Shown here: piece by piece, positions 16,021 through 25,055 of the stretch
Layout: each line of letters opens with the position of its first letter
How positions within the stretch are numbered: the stretch's first letter is position 1
Assembly: GCA_007123985.1 (NCBI GenBank)
Contig: SLGA01000085.1
Span: forward strand, 1 to 32,500
DNA from: Balneolaceae bacterium
Lineage (GTDB): Bacteria > Bacteroidota > Rhodothermia > Balneolales > Balneolaceae
Direction of reading: 5' to 3'
Length of the DNA: 32,500 bases
Made by a program: the position numbers and the translations under genes
Notes under the pieces: generated by a model
Database searches by the model: none
Told to the model about the DNA's origin: nothing
The model's input: the letters and a program-made list of their open reading frames with translations, nothing else

Positions 16021-17496
16021 TTATCTTGCCGTCAGACCTAATATCAGATAGGTAGTCAAGTCGGTTGTGCTAATCTCCTGTGTGGGATCGTGTACCACAA
16101 AAAAGCCCTCGTAGTCGTTGATCAAATCTCGGTACAGGATCTCTTCCGTTTCATTTGACGCGCTGGCCATACCGCCATTACCTTCAATACCGCCCGCAAA
16201 TACGTCACCATTTGGTGTCTCATCATACGGTGTGCCATTTGGTGTTTCTTCCGGATCGGCTGCATCGTGCGAGTGTACAGGGTAGGTAAATCCATCAAGC
16301 GTATTGCTTAAGGTTACTGTTATCTTAGCACGTCCGTCTATCAGCTCTTCTACCAGCATGGTAGCCATCAGATTTCGTGGATGCTCACCGTTATAAGCAA
16401 AATTCTCATCATCCAGCAACTGGCCTTCATTAAAGCTGTATTCAAAGGTCATAGATGCAAGATTTGGTTCACCAGCTTCAAGTTCTGCTGCAAAACTTCC
16501 CAATACCAGGTAGGTAGTCAGGTCTGTTGTGCTTAAATCTTGTGTGGGATCGTGCACTACCAGAAATGCTTCATACTCTTCAATTAGTTCTGTGTATGAA
16601 ATATCTGTTTCGTTAGTGCTGCTTGCTGTTCCGCCATTGCCTGCAATTGCTCCGGCAAATACGTCACCATTTGGTGTTTCATCGTAAGGTGTTCCATTTG
16701 GCGTAGTTGCAGGATCAGCTGCATCGTGTGAATGCACAGGATAATCAAAGCCATCAAGGGTGTTTTCGAGTGTGATGGTAACATTGGCCATACCTGTTCC
16801 TCGCTCTTCAATGGTTAATGTGGCCATCAGGTTTCTTGGGTGATCTCCCATATATGCAAAATCTGGATTGCCCAGTAACTGGCCTTCATTGAATGCGTAT
16901 TCAAATGATTGCGAACGGAGGCTCGATTCACCAGCCTGAAGTGTCTGCCCAAAAACTCCCAATACAAGATATGTGGTAAGATCCGTGGTGCTTATATCCT
17001 GGGTTGGGTCGTGCACTACCAGGAAACCTTCGTATTCATTTACCAAAACATCGTAGCTGATAGAAGTTTCATTCGTGCTGCTTGCCGTTCCGCCATTACC
17101 GCTGATTCCTCCGGCAAATATGTCACCGTTTGGTGTTTCATTATAAGGAGTTCCATTCGGCGTGGTTGAGGGATCCGCTGCATCATGTGCATGCACCGGG
17201 TAATCAACCCCCGAAATAGTATTCATCAGTGTTACTGTAACAGCTGCATTACCATTTTCCATTTCGGTAATGGATAGCTCTGCAGACAGGTTACGCTGAT
17301 GTTCACCGCGATAGGCTGTTTCTACATTATCAAGTAGCTGCCCTTCATTGAATGCATAGTCGAATGATACAGATCGTAAGTCGTCCATACCGCCAACAGG
17401 GTCGTTATCGTCGCTGCATGCTGTTAAGAAGCTAAGGGCAGCAGCTGTAAATAATAAAATTGTAAATCGAAGTAGTTGTTTTATTGAATAAGTCAT
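16021..17496 (-). CDS. Lipoprotein with three tandem CHRD/Cu-Zn-SOD-like repeat domains
   Basis: Lipobox LSFLTAC. Three copies of FxYxFNEGQLL...YPVH(A/S)HDAADP..TPNGTPY(N/D)ETPNGD(I/V)FAG...GF(L/F)VVHDPTQ(D/E)(I/L)STTDLTTYL(V/I)LG. Domain family is by resemblance only. Confidence 0.8.
   Translation of the reverse strand: MTYSIKQLLRFTILLFTAAALSFLTACSDDNDPVGGMDDLRSVSFDYAFNEGQLLDNVETAYRGEHQRNLSAELSITEMENGNAAVTVTLMNTISGVDYPVHAHDAADPSTTPNGTPYNETPNGDIFAGGISGNGGTASSTNETSISYDVLVNEYEGFLVVHDPTQDISTTDLTTYLVLGVFGQTLQAGESSLRSQSFEYAFNEGQLLGNPDFAYMGDHPRNLMATLTIEERGTGMANVTITLENTLDGFDYPVHSHDAADPATTPNGTPYDETPNGDVFAGAIAGNGGTASSTNETDISYTELIEEYEAFLVVHDPTQDLSTTDLTTYLVLGSFAAELEAGEPNLASMTFEYSFNEGQLLDDENFAYNGEHPRNLMATMLVEELIDGRAKITVTLSNTLDGFTYPVHSHDAADPEETPNGTPYDETPNGDVFAGGIEGNGGMASASNETEEILYRDLINDYEGFFVVHDPTQEISTTDLTTYLILGLTAR
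16040..17400 (-). repeat. Intragenic triplication, 459-bp period (153 aa)
   Basis: Equivalent anchor cttcatt(g/a)aa at 17343, 16884 and 16425: both intervals are exactly 459 bp. Confidence 0.88.
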
Positions 17497-17748
17497 GGGT
17501 CTGAAAGTTTATTTGTGGTTAATTGTTTTAGAATCGTTGCTGTTTGCAACTATTCATGACTTTCTTACCCGACAATACGCAGTGAATCTCTTATTGGATT
17601 GTCTATAGATTAAGTTTTTTTAATTTTTATTTAAGTAATAGATATTCAATAATTTTTGATTGAATAAATTCCCCAAACAATCCGTTCAGAACGTTTTTTC
17701 GTATGGTTTCACAGAGTAAATATCCACTTCAATAACCCCTAAATTCTT

Positions 17749-18234
17749 ATGAAATCATTCAATTTTTTCTCACTATCTATTCTTCTGTTTTCAATTCCAT
17801 TCATGGCATGCACAGGAAATTCGGACGCAATTTCTGATAATCCGGAGCCTGATATAGTTATCGAAGGCAGTGTAACCATGGATAACAATGGAGCAAGTGA
17901 GTATGTAGTTACAGCGATTACCGGTGATGGTGCAGAAGCATCTGTCAACTCCCCAAACCCCGAAATTATTTTGGTAATTGGTGGCCGCTACACATTTATA
18001 AATAACAGCGGCGCCTCATCGCATCCCCTTGATTTCAGAAATGAAGATCGTACAAAACTGTTTGGACAGAGCAGAAACGATGGTCTTTTTGATGATGATC
18101 CGGATGCAGAGATCATTTTTGATGAAGACACTATGACATTTACACTTACTGAGCAGCTGGCATCCGAACTGTTTGATTATGTCTGCTCATTTCATCCCGG
18201 TATGAATGGAACCGTTTCAGTTATTGATAACTGA
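17749..18234 (+). CDS. Cupredoxin-like copper-binding lipoprotein
   Basis: Lipobox PFMAC. Type-1-copper-like ligand pattern: His in SSHPLDF and CSFHPGM near the C terminus (FDYVCSFHPGMNGTVSV). Confidence 0.85.
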   Translation: MKSFNFFSLSILLFSIPFMACTGNSDAISDNPEPDIVIEGSVTMDNNGASEYVVTAITGDGAEASVNSPNPEIILVIGGRYTFINNSGASSHPLDFRNEDRTKLFGQSRNDGLFDDDPDAEIIFDEDTMTFTLTEQLASELFDYVCSFHPGMNGTVSVIDN

Positions 18235-18291
18235 GTTTCCCTCAATTCGTAAATGAATACATAATTGAGGTTAAAAACTCATTAGATAAAA

Positions 18292-18313
18292 TTATCCACA
18301 CAGATGTTGATAA
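18292..18313. promoter_or_regulatory. Inverted pair of DnaA-box-like sites upstream of ffh
   Basis: TTATCCACA (18292-18300) perfect, and TGTTGATAA (18305-18313) one mismatch on the opposite strand. Confidence 0.4.
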
Positions 18314-18381
18314 ATAAGCGGGGGGTCCTTACCTTGTAAGACTCTGCATCATTTTAAATATTGTTCTAAAAAGTCTGTGTA

Positions 18382-19722
18382 ATGTTTGAAGATTTGTCTT
18401 CTAAAATAGAATCAGCAGTACAGACCCTAAAGGGTCAGTCGCGTATAACCGATGTTAACATCGCCGAAACCGTGCGGGAAATCCGCCGTGCACTTCTCGA
18501 TGCAGATGTAAACCTTGAGGTAGCCCGCCAGTTTACTAACGACATTAAAGAGACTGTAATGGGCTCTGATGTTCTCACCAGTGTTAATCCCGGGCAACAG
18601 TTCACCAAAATCGTCTATGATGAAATGGTGAAAATTCTGGGTGAAGAGAGAACAGATATCTCAGTAGCTCATACCCCCCCTACTGTAATTTTGGTTGCCG
18701 GCCTTCAGGGATCAGGAAAAACCACGTTTGTGGCAAAACTGGCCCGATACTTAAAGAATGAAAATAACCGGAATCCAATTCTTGCTGCAGCCGATGTTTA
18801 TCGCCCGGCCGCCATCAATCAGTTAAAAACACTTGCGGCCGAGATCAACGTACCTGTTTACTCTATTGAGCAGAAAGATGCCGTACGTGTAGCAAAAGAG
18901 GCTGTCTCCATGGCAAAAAGCCTGGCACTTGATACCGTAATTATTGATACGGCCGGCCGGCTCCATGTAGATGAGAAGATGATGGCTGAAGTAGCGGAAA
19001 TTAAAAAGGCTGTAAATCCTACAGAAATTTTATTCGTTGTGGATGCAATGACCGGCCAGGATGCCGTAAACACAGCCAAGGCCTTCAACGAAACCATCAA
19101 CTTTGATGGTGTTGTACTCTCAAAAATGGATGGTGATACACGAGGCGGTGCCGCCCTTTCAATACGATCGGTGGTTGAAAAACCGATCAAATTTATGAGT
19201 ACGGGCGAAAAGCTGGATGCCCTCTCCCCCTTCTACCCCGACAGACTTGCCCAAAGAATACTTGGTATGGGTGATGTGGTGTCGCTTGTGGAAAAAGCCC
19301 AAAAAGAGTTTGACGAAAAAGAAGCCCAGGATCTTCAGAAAAAGATTCGATCTGAAAAATTCGACCTCGAAGATTTTCTCGAGCAGATTCAGAAGATCAA
19401 AAAGATGGGAAGCATCTCTGATCTGGTCGGTATGATACCCGGCGCAAGCAAAGCTGTTCAGGATGCTGATTTAAGTGAAGATACCTTCAAGCCTATTGAA
19501 GCGATTATCTACTCCATGACACCCGAAGAGCGTGCCGACCCAAGCCTATTGAATGGTAGCCGCAGAAAACGAATTGCAAAAGGTTCGGGAACTACCGTAC
19601 GAGAAATCAACGAGCTGATGAAACAATTTGAACAAATGAAGAAAATGATGAAAACCATGAGCAAGATGGGCAAAATGGGTCGCGCCATGGAAGGACTAAA
19701 AAATCTGCCTTTCGGCAAATAA
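18382..19722 (+). CDS. ffh: Signal recognition particle protein Ffh
   Basis: VILVAGLQGSGKTTFVAKLARYL, AADVYRPAAINQL, DTAGRLHVDEKMM, SKMDGDTRGGAALS, M-domain KGSGTTVREINELMKQFEQMKKMMKTM. Confidence 0.97.
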   Translation: MFEDLSSKIESAVQTLKGQSRITDVNIAETVREIRRALLDADVNLEVARQFTNDIKETVMGSDVLTSVNPGQQFTKIVYDEMVKILGEERTDISVAHTPPTVILVAGLQGSGKTTFVAKLARYLKNENNRNPILAAADVYRPAAINQLKTLAAEINVPVYSIEQKDAVRVAKEAVSMAKSLALDTVIIDTAGRLHVDEKMMAEVAEIKKAVNPTEILFVVDAMTGQDAVNTAKAFNETINFDGVVLSKMDGDTRGGAALSIRSVVEKPIKFMSTGEKLDALSPFYPDRLAQRILGMGDVVSLVEKAQKEFDEKEAQDLQKKIRSEKFDLEDFLEQIQKIKKMGSISDLVGMIPGASKAVQDADLSEDTFKPIEAIIYSMTPEERADPSLLNGSRRKRIAKGSGTTVREINELMKQFEQMKKMMKTMSKMGKMGRAMEGLKNLPFGK

Positions 19723-19808
19723 ACAACGAATGTTTGGCTGTTCTGCAAAGCACGCATTACAGCAACAAAAAAACGTATAGTAAAACATAAACATACAGGA
19801 ACAAACCA

Positions 19809-20762
19809 TTGATTAAATTACGATTACAAAGAAAAGGAAGAAAAAAGAGGCCTTTTTATCACATTGTGGTTGCTGACAGCCGCTCACCACGAGACGGCCG
19901 AATCATCGAAAAACTTGGCCGTTATGATAATGTAAGTGAAAACCAGGAGCTCATCTATGATGAAGAGCGCGTTATTCATTGGCTTAAAATTGGTGCACAG
20001 CCAAGCGATACGGTTCGTAACATCCTTAAACATGAAGGCATTCTTTACAAAATGCACCTGATGCGATGGGGTAAATCTGATGAAGAAATTGAAGCCGCAC
20101 TCGAGGAGTGGAAATCTGCACGGGAAGCTAAAAAATCTGAATCTGTAGTAAGCCGTAAAGCTAAGCAAAAGGATATTCTGAAAGCAGAAGAGCAAGAGTA
20201 CAAAAAACAGCTTGAAGAGAAAGCTGCCGCAGCTGCCAAAGAACTTGAGAAGAAAAAAGAAGCAGAAGAAGCGAAAGCCGCCGAACAGGCTGCAGCTGAA
20301 GCCAAAAAAGAGGAAGCAAAAGCTGAAGAGCCCGCAGCCGAAGTTCCTGTAGCTGAAGAAAAAACAGAGAAGCAAGAAATTAAAACTGAGGAGCCTGCTG
20401 CTGAAGAGGTGAAAGCCGAAGAAACTGAAAAAGCTCCTGTTGAAGAGTCTGTTGAAGCAAAAGAGGAAGAGGCCCCTGTAAAAGAAGAGGAGCCAAAAGA
20501 AGAAGTTAAAGCAGAAGAGACTCCTGCCGAAGAGGAAGCCCCCGCTGAAAAAGAAGAAGTGAAGGCTGAAGAACCAGCTAAAGAAGAAGTTAAAGAGGAT
20601 AGCGCGAAAGCTGAATCAACCCAACTTTCAACCGATATGAACGCCAACGAGGCCATCGACCACATCAAAAACACACCGATTGAAGATCTGAAAGGTTTTG
20701 TGCCTGAAGAAGAAGAGCGTGTTACTGTGCAGCGAGCCTGGGAAAGCAAACAAGAAGAATAA
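19809..20762 (+). CDS. rpsP: 30S ribosomal protein S16 with very long acidic/Lys-Ala C-terminal extension
   Basis: MIKLRLQRKGRKKRPFYHIVVADSRSPRDGRIIEKLGRYD is S16, followed by about 170 aa of low-complexity E/K/A and NANEAIDHIKNTPIEDLKGFVPEEEERVTVQRAWESKQEE. Starts TTG (19809). Confidence 0.93.
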   Translation: MIKLRLQRKGRKKRPFYHIVVADSRSPRDGRIIEKLGRYDNVSENQELIYDEERVIHWLKIGAQPSDTVRNILKHEGILYKMHLMRWGKSDEEIEAALEEWKSAREAKKSESVVSRKAKQKDILKAEEQEYKKQLEEKAAAAAKELEKKKEAEEAKAAEQAAAEAKKEEAKAEEPAAEVPVAEEKTEKQEIKTEEPAAEEVKAEETEKAPVEESVEAKEEEAPVKEEEPKEEVKAEETPAEEEAPAEKEEVKAEEPAKEEVKEDSAKAESTQLSTDMNANEAIDHIKNTPIEDLKGFVPEEEERVTVQRAWESKQEE

Positions 20763-20776
20763 GATAAAAGCCGGCT

Positions 20777-21328
20777 ATGGCACCATTAGCTGATAACCGG
20801 TTTATCGAAATAGGAAGAATCGGAAAACCCCGTGGTCTTGAAGGAGTTGTCCGGTTCATGCCAAACGAAAATTTTACTGATGGTTTGTTTGAACAGGCAG
20901 CGATTCTCTACTTGAGAAACAGCCGGTCTGATTTGGTACCTGCACGCATTACAGATGTGCAAACCGAAGCCAAACGAAACCAGCAGACGTTCTTTGTAAA
21001 ATTTGATATGATTACCGGCCGCAGCGATGCAGAAGCCGCAATGAACAGAGCGCTGTTTGCAGATAGAAATGATATAGAAAATCTGCTTCCGCCTGATCAA
21101 AACGCAGATAGAAACACTGTTGTTGGTTACACAATTTGGTACAATGGTAAAGAGTTTGGTGAAGTTCTGGATATATTTGAAAATCCTGCACATCCCATAA
21201 TCGAAACCCGTAACACTGATGGTGTTGGGTCTTTGTTAATTCCAATGGTTGAGGAGTATATAGAACATACCGATCATGAAAACCACATTGTGTACTGTAA
21301 GAACCTGAATCAGTTAACTGATCTTTAA
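20777..21328 (+). CDS. rimM: 16S rRNA processing protein RimM
   Basis: FIEIGRIGKPRGLEGVVRFMPNE, YTIWYNGKEFGEVLDIFENPAHPIIE, LLIPMVEEYI; position between rpsP and trmD. Confidence 0.94.
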   Translation: MAPLADNRFIEIGRIGKPRGLEGVVRFMPNENFTDGLFEQAAILYLRNSRSDLVPARITDVQTEAKRNQQTFFVKFDMITGRSDAEAAMNRALFADRNDIENLLPPDQNADRNTVVGYTIWYNGKEFGEVLDIFENPAHPIIETRNTDGVGSLLIPMVEEYIEHTDHENHIVYCKNLNQLTDL

Positions 21329-21331
21329 ATT

Positions 21332-22027
21332 ATGCTGAGAATTGATATACTATCAGCCGTTCCGGATCTTTTAAATAGTCCGCTTGAACACAGCATAATA
21401 GGCAGAGCCCGGGAAAACAGACTGATTCACATTGAGATCCACGATCTTCGTGATTATTCTGCTAACCGCCATAAAAAAGTTGATGATTATCAATATGGAG
21501 GCGGTGCAGGAATGGTTTTAACACCACAACCCATTTTCGACTGCATTGAAAAGCTAACATCAGAACGTGCTTATGATGAAATAATATTTACTGCACCGGA
21601 TGGAGAACTATTTGAACAAAAACATGCAAATGAACTCTCCATCAAACAAAATCTGATGATTTTATGTGGCCATTATAAAGGAATAGACCAGCGGGTTCGG
21701 GACGAACTGATATCCCGTGAATTTTCCATAGGAGATTATGTGCTTTCCGGTGGTGAACTGCCTGCAATGGTAATAGCTGATGCAATAACACGGCTGCTGC
21801 CCGGAGCACTGGGAGATTCCGAAAGCGCTCTTTCTGATTCATTTCAGGATGACCTGTTGGAAGCGCCCGTTTATACACGACCGGCAGAATTCAAGGGCCT
21901 TAAAGTTCCTGAAGTTTTGCGATCCGGTGATCATAAAAAAGTAGACCAATGGCGTTTTGATACCGCATTGGAACGAACAAAACAAAGAAGACCAGATTTA
22001 TACAACCATTTTAAAAAGAAAAACTAA
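21332..22027 (+). CDS. trmD: tRNA (guanine37-N1)-methyltransferase TrmD
   Basis: [68 protein letters not shown]. Confidence 0.97.
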   Translation: MLRIDILSAVPDLLNSPLEHSIIGRARENRLIHIEIHDLRDYSANRHKKVDDYQYGGGAGMVLTPQPIFDCIEKLTSERAYDEIIFTAPDGELFEQKHANELSIKQNLMILCGHYKGIDQRVRDELISREFSIGDYVLSGGELPAMVIADAITRLLPGALGDSESALSDSFQDDLLEAPVYTRPAEFKGLKVPEVLRSGDHKKVDQWRFDTALERTKQRRPDLYNHFKKKN

Positions 22028-22050
22028 AGCCCAGTAACAAGGATACAACC

Positions 22051-22419
22051 ATGGATAAAATTAAATTAGTTGAACAGACCGTTGTACGCGATGACCTGCC
22101 ACAATTTAAAGCAGGTGATACAGTAAACGTTCATTACCGAGTAAGGGAAGGTGAGAAAGAGCGTATTCAGCAGTATGAAGGCGTTGTTATCAACGAACGA
22201 GGAAGCGGATCAAACAAAACCTTTATTGTGCGGAAAATGTCGGGCAGTGTGGGTGTTGAACGTATTTTCCCGCTATACTCTCCTTTTATCGCAAAAATTG
22301 AAGTGAAAAAGCGCGGTAAAGTGAGACGTTCCAAACTGTTCTATCTCAGAGACCTTCGCGGTAAAGCGGCTCGAATTAAAGAGAAAGAGTCCGTGAATAC
22401 CAAAAAGAAAAAAGATTAA
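22051..22419 (+). CDS. rplS: 50S ribosomal protein L19
   Basis: [74 protein letters not shown]. Confidence 0.97.
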   Translation: MDKIKLVEQTVVRDDLPQFKAGDTVNVHYRVREGEKERIQQYEGVVINERGSGSNKTFIVRKMSGSVGVERIFPLYSPFIAKIEVKKRGKVRRSKLFYLRDLRGKAARIKEKESVNTKKKKD

Positions 22420-22436
22420 GCCTTCGCTTATTAACT

Positions 22437-22468
22437 GGCGGTGTTTTTTAAAACATCGCCATTTTTTT
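22437..22468 (+). terminator. Rho-independent terminator after rplS
   Basis: GGCGGTGTTTT-TT-AAAACATCGCC (one G-T pair) followed by ATTTTTTT. Confidence 0.8.
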
Positions 22469-22632
22469 GCTGCCTGATTCTATGCAAACAGGCAAACCGG
22501 GTATTGAATGGCCTGCAACTCATCAGTAAAACTGTGTGCACCTTAATAATGCCCGCCGTAATTTCACAGCTTTCTCATAAAAGTTGACTAACATAACAGA
22601 ATCAGCTAAAAATCTGTTTCAAAACATGCTGT

Positions 22633-22661
22633 TTGACAGGTTTTATTACTGATTGTATCCA
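22633..22661 (+). promoter_or_regulatory. Candidate sigma70-like promoter upstream of adk
   Basis: TTGACA, 17-nt spacer, TATCCA. Weak -10. Confidence 0.35.
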
Positions 22662-22695
22662 TATAGTATTGAAGTAACCAAACCATCAAACAAAA

Positions 22696-23250
22696 ATGAA
22701 TATCATTCTATTTGGCCCTCCCGGAGCTGGAAAAGGTACACAAGCTGAGAAAATGATTTCTCATTACAATCTACCGCATCTCTCAACCGGAAATATTTTC
22801 CGTGAAAACATCAAAAACAAAACAGCACTTGGTAAAAAAGTAACCTCTATTCTGGATGCGGGAAAACTGGTACCCGATGAAACCGTTGTAGAGCTTGTTA
22901 CTGATGAAATCAAAAAAGAGAAGTACAAAAACGGAGTTATTTTTGATGGTTTTCCGAGAACTGTAAAACAGGCCGAAGAGCTGGACGCTTTTCTACATAA
23001 AAACGGCAAGAAGGTGGATTCGTTCATCACACTTAGCGTTCCTGAGAAGGAGCTGATTAACCGTATTTTAAGCCGCGGGCAGGGACGGTCAGACGATACA
23101 CCGGAAAAAATAAAGACTCGATTACAGGTTTATCACGATGAAACCGAGCCTGTATTTGCTCACTACAAGAAAAAAAATGTGGTGAAAGAGATTGATGGTG
23201 TAGGCACTATTGAAGAGATTTTTGATCGGATAAAATCTGTTCTCTCTTAG
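22696..23250 (+). CDS. adk: Adenylate kinase
   Basis: MNIILFGPPGAGKGTQAEKM, HLSTGNIFRENIKNKT, DGFPRTVKQAEEL, RILSRGQGRSDDTPEKIKTRLQVY. Confidence 0.96.
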   Translation: MNIILFGPPGAGKGTQAEKMISHYNLPHLSTGNIFRENIKNKTALGKKVTSILDAGKLVPDETVVELVTDEIKKEKYKNGVIFDGFPRTVKQAEELDAFLHKNGKKVDSFITLSVPEKELINRILSRGQGRSDDTPEKIKTRLQVYHDETEPVFAHYKKKNVVKEIDGVGTIEEIFDRIKSVLS

Positions 23251-24143
23251 TCTTTACCCAACACAGCCAGAATACCAGGGGTTACGTCAAGAATGCTATT
23301 TGCATTTAAAAATGGCCCTGTTTCTCCATGAACAAAAAGTGGTACCGGGTTTCGGGTATGGGTTTTGGTAGATAAATCTTCGATATTGCCGTGATCGCTG
23401 CAAATCACCAATGTATCAGCCGGTTTCTTGTTTTTGATAATATGAATAAGAAATCGGTCGAGTACTTTAAGAACCTGATCCGCCGTATCTCTCTTTTGCG
23501 AGTGCCCGGCCTTATCGGTGAGGTAATACTCATAAAGAACCAGATCGTACATTTCAAGTGCGTTGAGAGCTCTTTCTGATGCATCTTCAGGTTTAATGGA
23601 AGGCACATCAAGGTTTAACATACTTCGCCAGGCAGATTGAACGATTTCTGCTGTAATGGCTCGCTCTTGCAAAACATCTTCAAGCCGGTTTAGAGGTAGT
23701 CCGGCAGATTTTGTCATAAGTGTGGTGCAGCTCCAGCGGTTTCTTTTTTCTGACTTTTCGAAAAAAATATCCGGATAGGCATTTAAGAAATGAGGATTTT
23801 TACCCATTGTTAAAGCTTTGTGAAACAGGCTTTTTTTCTGAAGAAGCGGTTTAATTTTAGAATGAGGAAACGGCCCAAAATGCTTTCCTATTTTTTTTGA
23901 TGCGTTGATCCCGGTAAAAAGTGTAGTCTGCCCTGTTCCGCTTTGTGGCAATCCGTCTACATCCAGGTTAGCATCTGTTTTTTTAAATAAGATGCTGTTT
24001 TCATCTCTATTTACGCACTCTTCATGCACTCCGTTGCTCTTAGTAAAAAAAGAGAATGAAACAAGATTTTCTGTGGCTAACGGATTTAGAGATGAGTTTT
24101 CACCAATTCCAAAACCATCCACAAATACAAAAAGTACTGCCAT
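23247..24143 (-). CDS. Alkaline-phosphatase/phosphoglycerate-mutase-superfamily metalloenzyme
   Basis: LFVFVDGFGIGENSSLNP, LPQSGTGQTTLFTGINASKKIGKHFGPFPH, YYLTDKAGHSQ, VICSDHGNIEDLSTKTHTRNPVPLFVHG. Confidence 0.8.
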   Translation of the reverse strand: MAVLFVFVDGFGIGENSSLNPLATENLVSFSFFTKSNGVHEECVNRDENSILFKKTDANLDVDGLPQSGTGQTTLFTGINASKKIGKHFGPFPHSKIKPLLQKKSLFHKALTMGKNPHFLNAYPDIFFEKSEKRNRWSCTTLMTKSAGLPLNRLEDVLQERAITAEIVQSAWRSMLNLDVPSIKPEDASERALNALEMYDLVLYEYYLTDKAGHSQKRDTADQVLKVLDRFLIHIIKNKKPADTLVICSDHGNIEDLSTKTHTRNPVPLFVHGETGPFLNANSILDVTPGILAVLGKD

Positions 24144-24583
24144 TACTTCTCCAGTATCAGTGTAACGGGGCCATCGTTCACAAGCTCAACATCCATCATA
24201 GCACCAAACTCACCTGATTGCACATTCAAATTACTCTCTGTTCTTAATTTTTCAATCATATAATCATACAGAGGTTCGGCAGTTTCTGGACGGGCCGCTT
24301 CTATGAAACTGGGTCTGGTTCCTTTTTTTGAATTTCCATAGAGCGTAAACTGTGAAACCACCAAAAGACCTCCATTGATATCTTTCACTGATCGATTCAT
24401 CTTTCCCTCATCATCCTCAAAAACTCGGAGCTTAGGAATCTTTGTACAACACCAGTCAGCTTGTTCTTTTGTATCTGTTTCATGAATACCAGCAAGCAGT
24501 AATAATCCTCTCTCAATTTTACCTGTTATGTTACCGTTTATGGTTACTGACGCTCTGCTTACTCGCTGAATGACTATTCTCAT
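24143..24583 (-). CDS. dtd: D-aminoacyl-tRNA deacylase
   Basis: MRIVIQRVSRASVTINGNITGKIERGLLLLAGI, KLRVFEDDEGKMNRSVKDINGGLLVVSQFTLYGNSKKGTRPSF. The internal Met at 24583 is the likely start; the ORF track extends upstream to 24673. Confidence 0.95.
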   Translation of the reverse strand: MRIVIQRVSRASVTINGNITGKIERGLLLLAGIHETDTKEQADWCCTKIPKLRVFEDDEGKMNRSVKDINGGLLVVSQFTLYGNSKKGTRPSFIEAARPETAEPLYDYMIEKLRTESNLNVQSGEFGAMMDVELVNDGPVTLILEK

Positions 24584-24596
24584 ATGTGGGAAACTA

Positions 24597-24946
24597 TGTG
24601 GATAATGTTGCTTTTTGATGTTAGTAACAAAATTAAAACAGTTTTCATGTAATCTATCCACATTGATTAACAATTAAAACCGGTTATCCACATTGAAAAA
24701 GAATAACTTTTCGTGTGGATGAAACAGATGTATGGTATAGGTGTAAAAAATATGGAATGTTAATTACTGCTATTTAAAAAATATAAAGCATTGTTTTTTA
24801 ATAATTAGTTATTCACATATTTATTAACAATCAGAGAAGAGTTATACAATCTGTTCTAATAAAAAAGTTATACACTTCTTAACACTGTTCTACTACTATA
24901 CTACAAAATTTACAATCCAATACTTTTCGTTAACTCCTGTGGATAA
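24597..24946. promoter_or_regulatory. Candidate oriC: DnaA-box cluster in AT-rich dtd-purM intergenic region
   Basis: Perfect TTATCCACA at 24597-24605 (-), 24684-24692 (+), 24938-24946 (-). One mismatch at 24654-24662 (+), 24714-24722 (-), 24809-24817 (+). Two mismatches at 24842-24850 and 24868-24876. AT-rich core about 24770-24900. Confidence 0.65.
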
Positions 24947-25055
24947 CCTGAACCATTTAGTTAAAATGTAAAGTTTTAATCTTTCTATCTTTCTGATCAA
25001 TTGTGATAATTTCCATTTACCAGTAAATTTTTAAACCGTTTAAACAAGTTCTACA

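Noticed and set aside
16584-17169. Short ORFs inside the triple-repeat lipoprotein gene
   Set aside because: Alternative-frame translations of a repeated coding sequence.
17628-17668. ATTCAAT/ATTGAAT short inverted repeat upstream of the cupredoxin gene
   Set aside because: 7-bp AT-only arms in AT-rich DNA; expected by chance.
19884-20375. 163-aa Phe/Cys-rich minus-strand ORF
   Set aside because: Antisense of the same rpsP low-complexity region.
20045-20749. 234-aa Ser/Ala-rich minus-strand ORF
   Set aside because: Antisense of the low-complexity E/K/A tract of rpsP; composition artefact.
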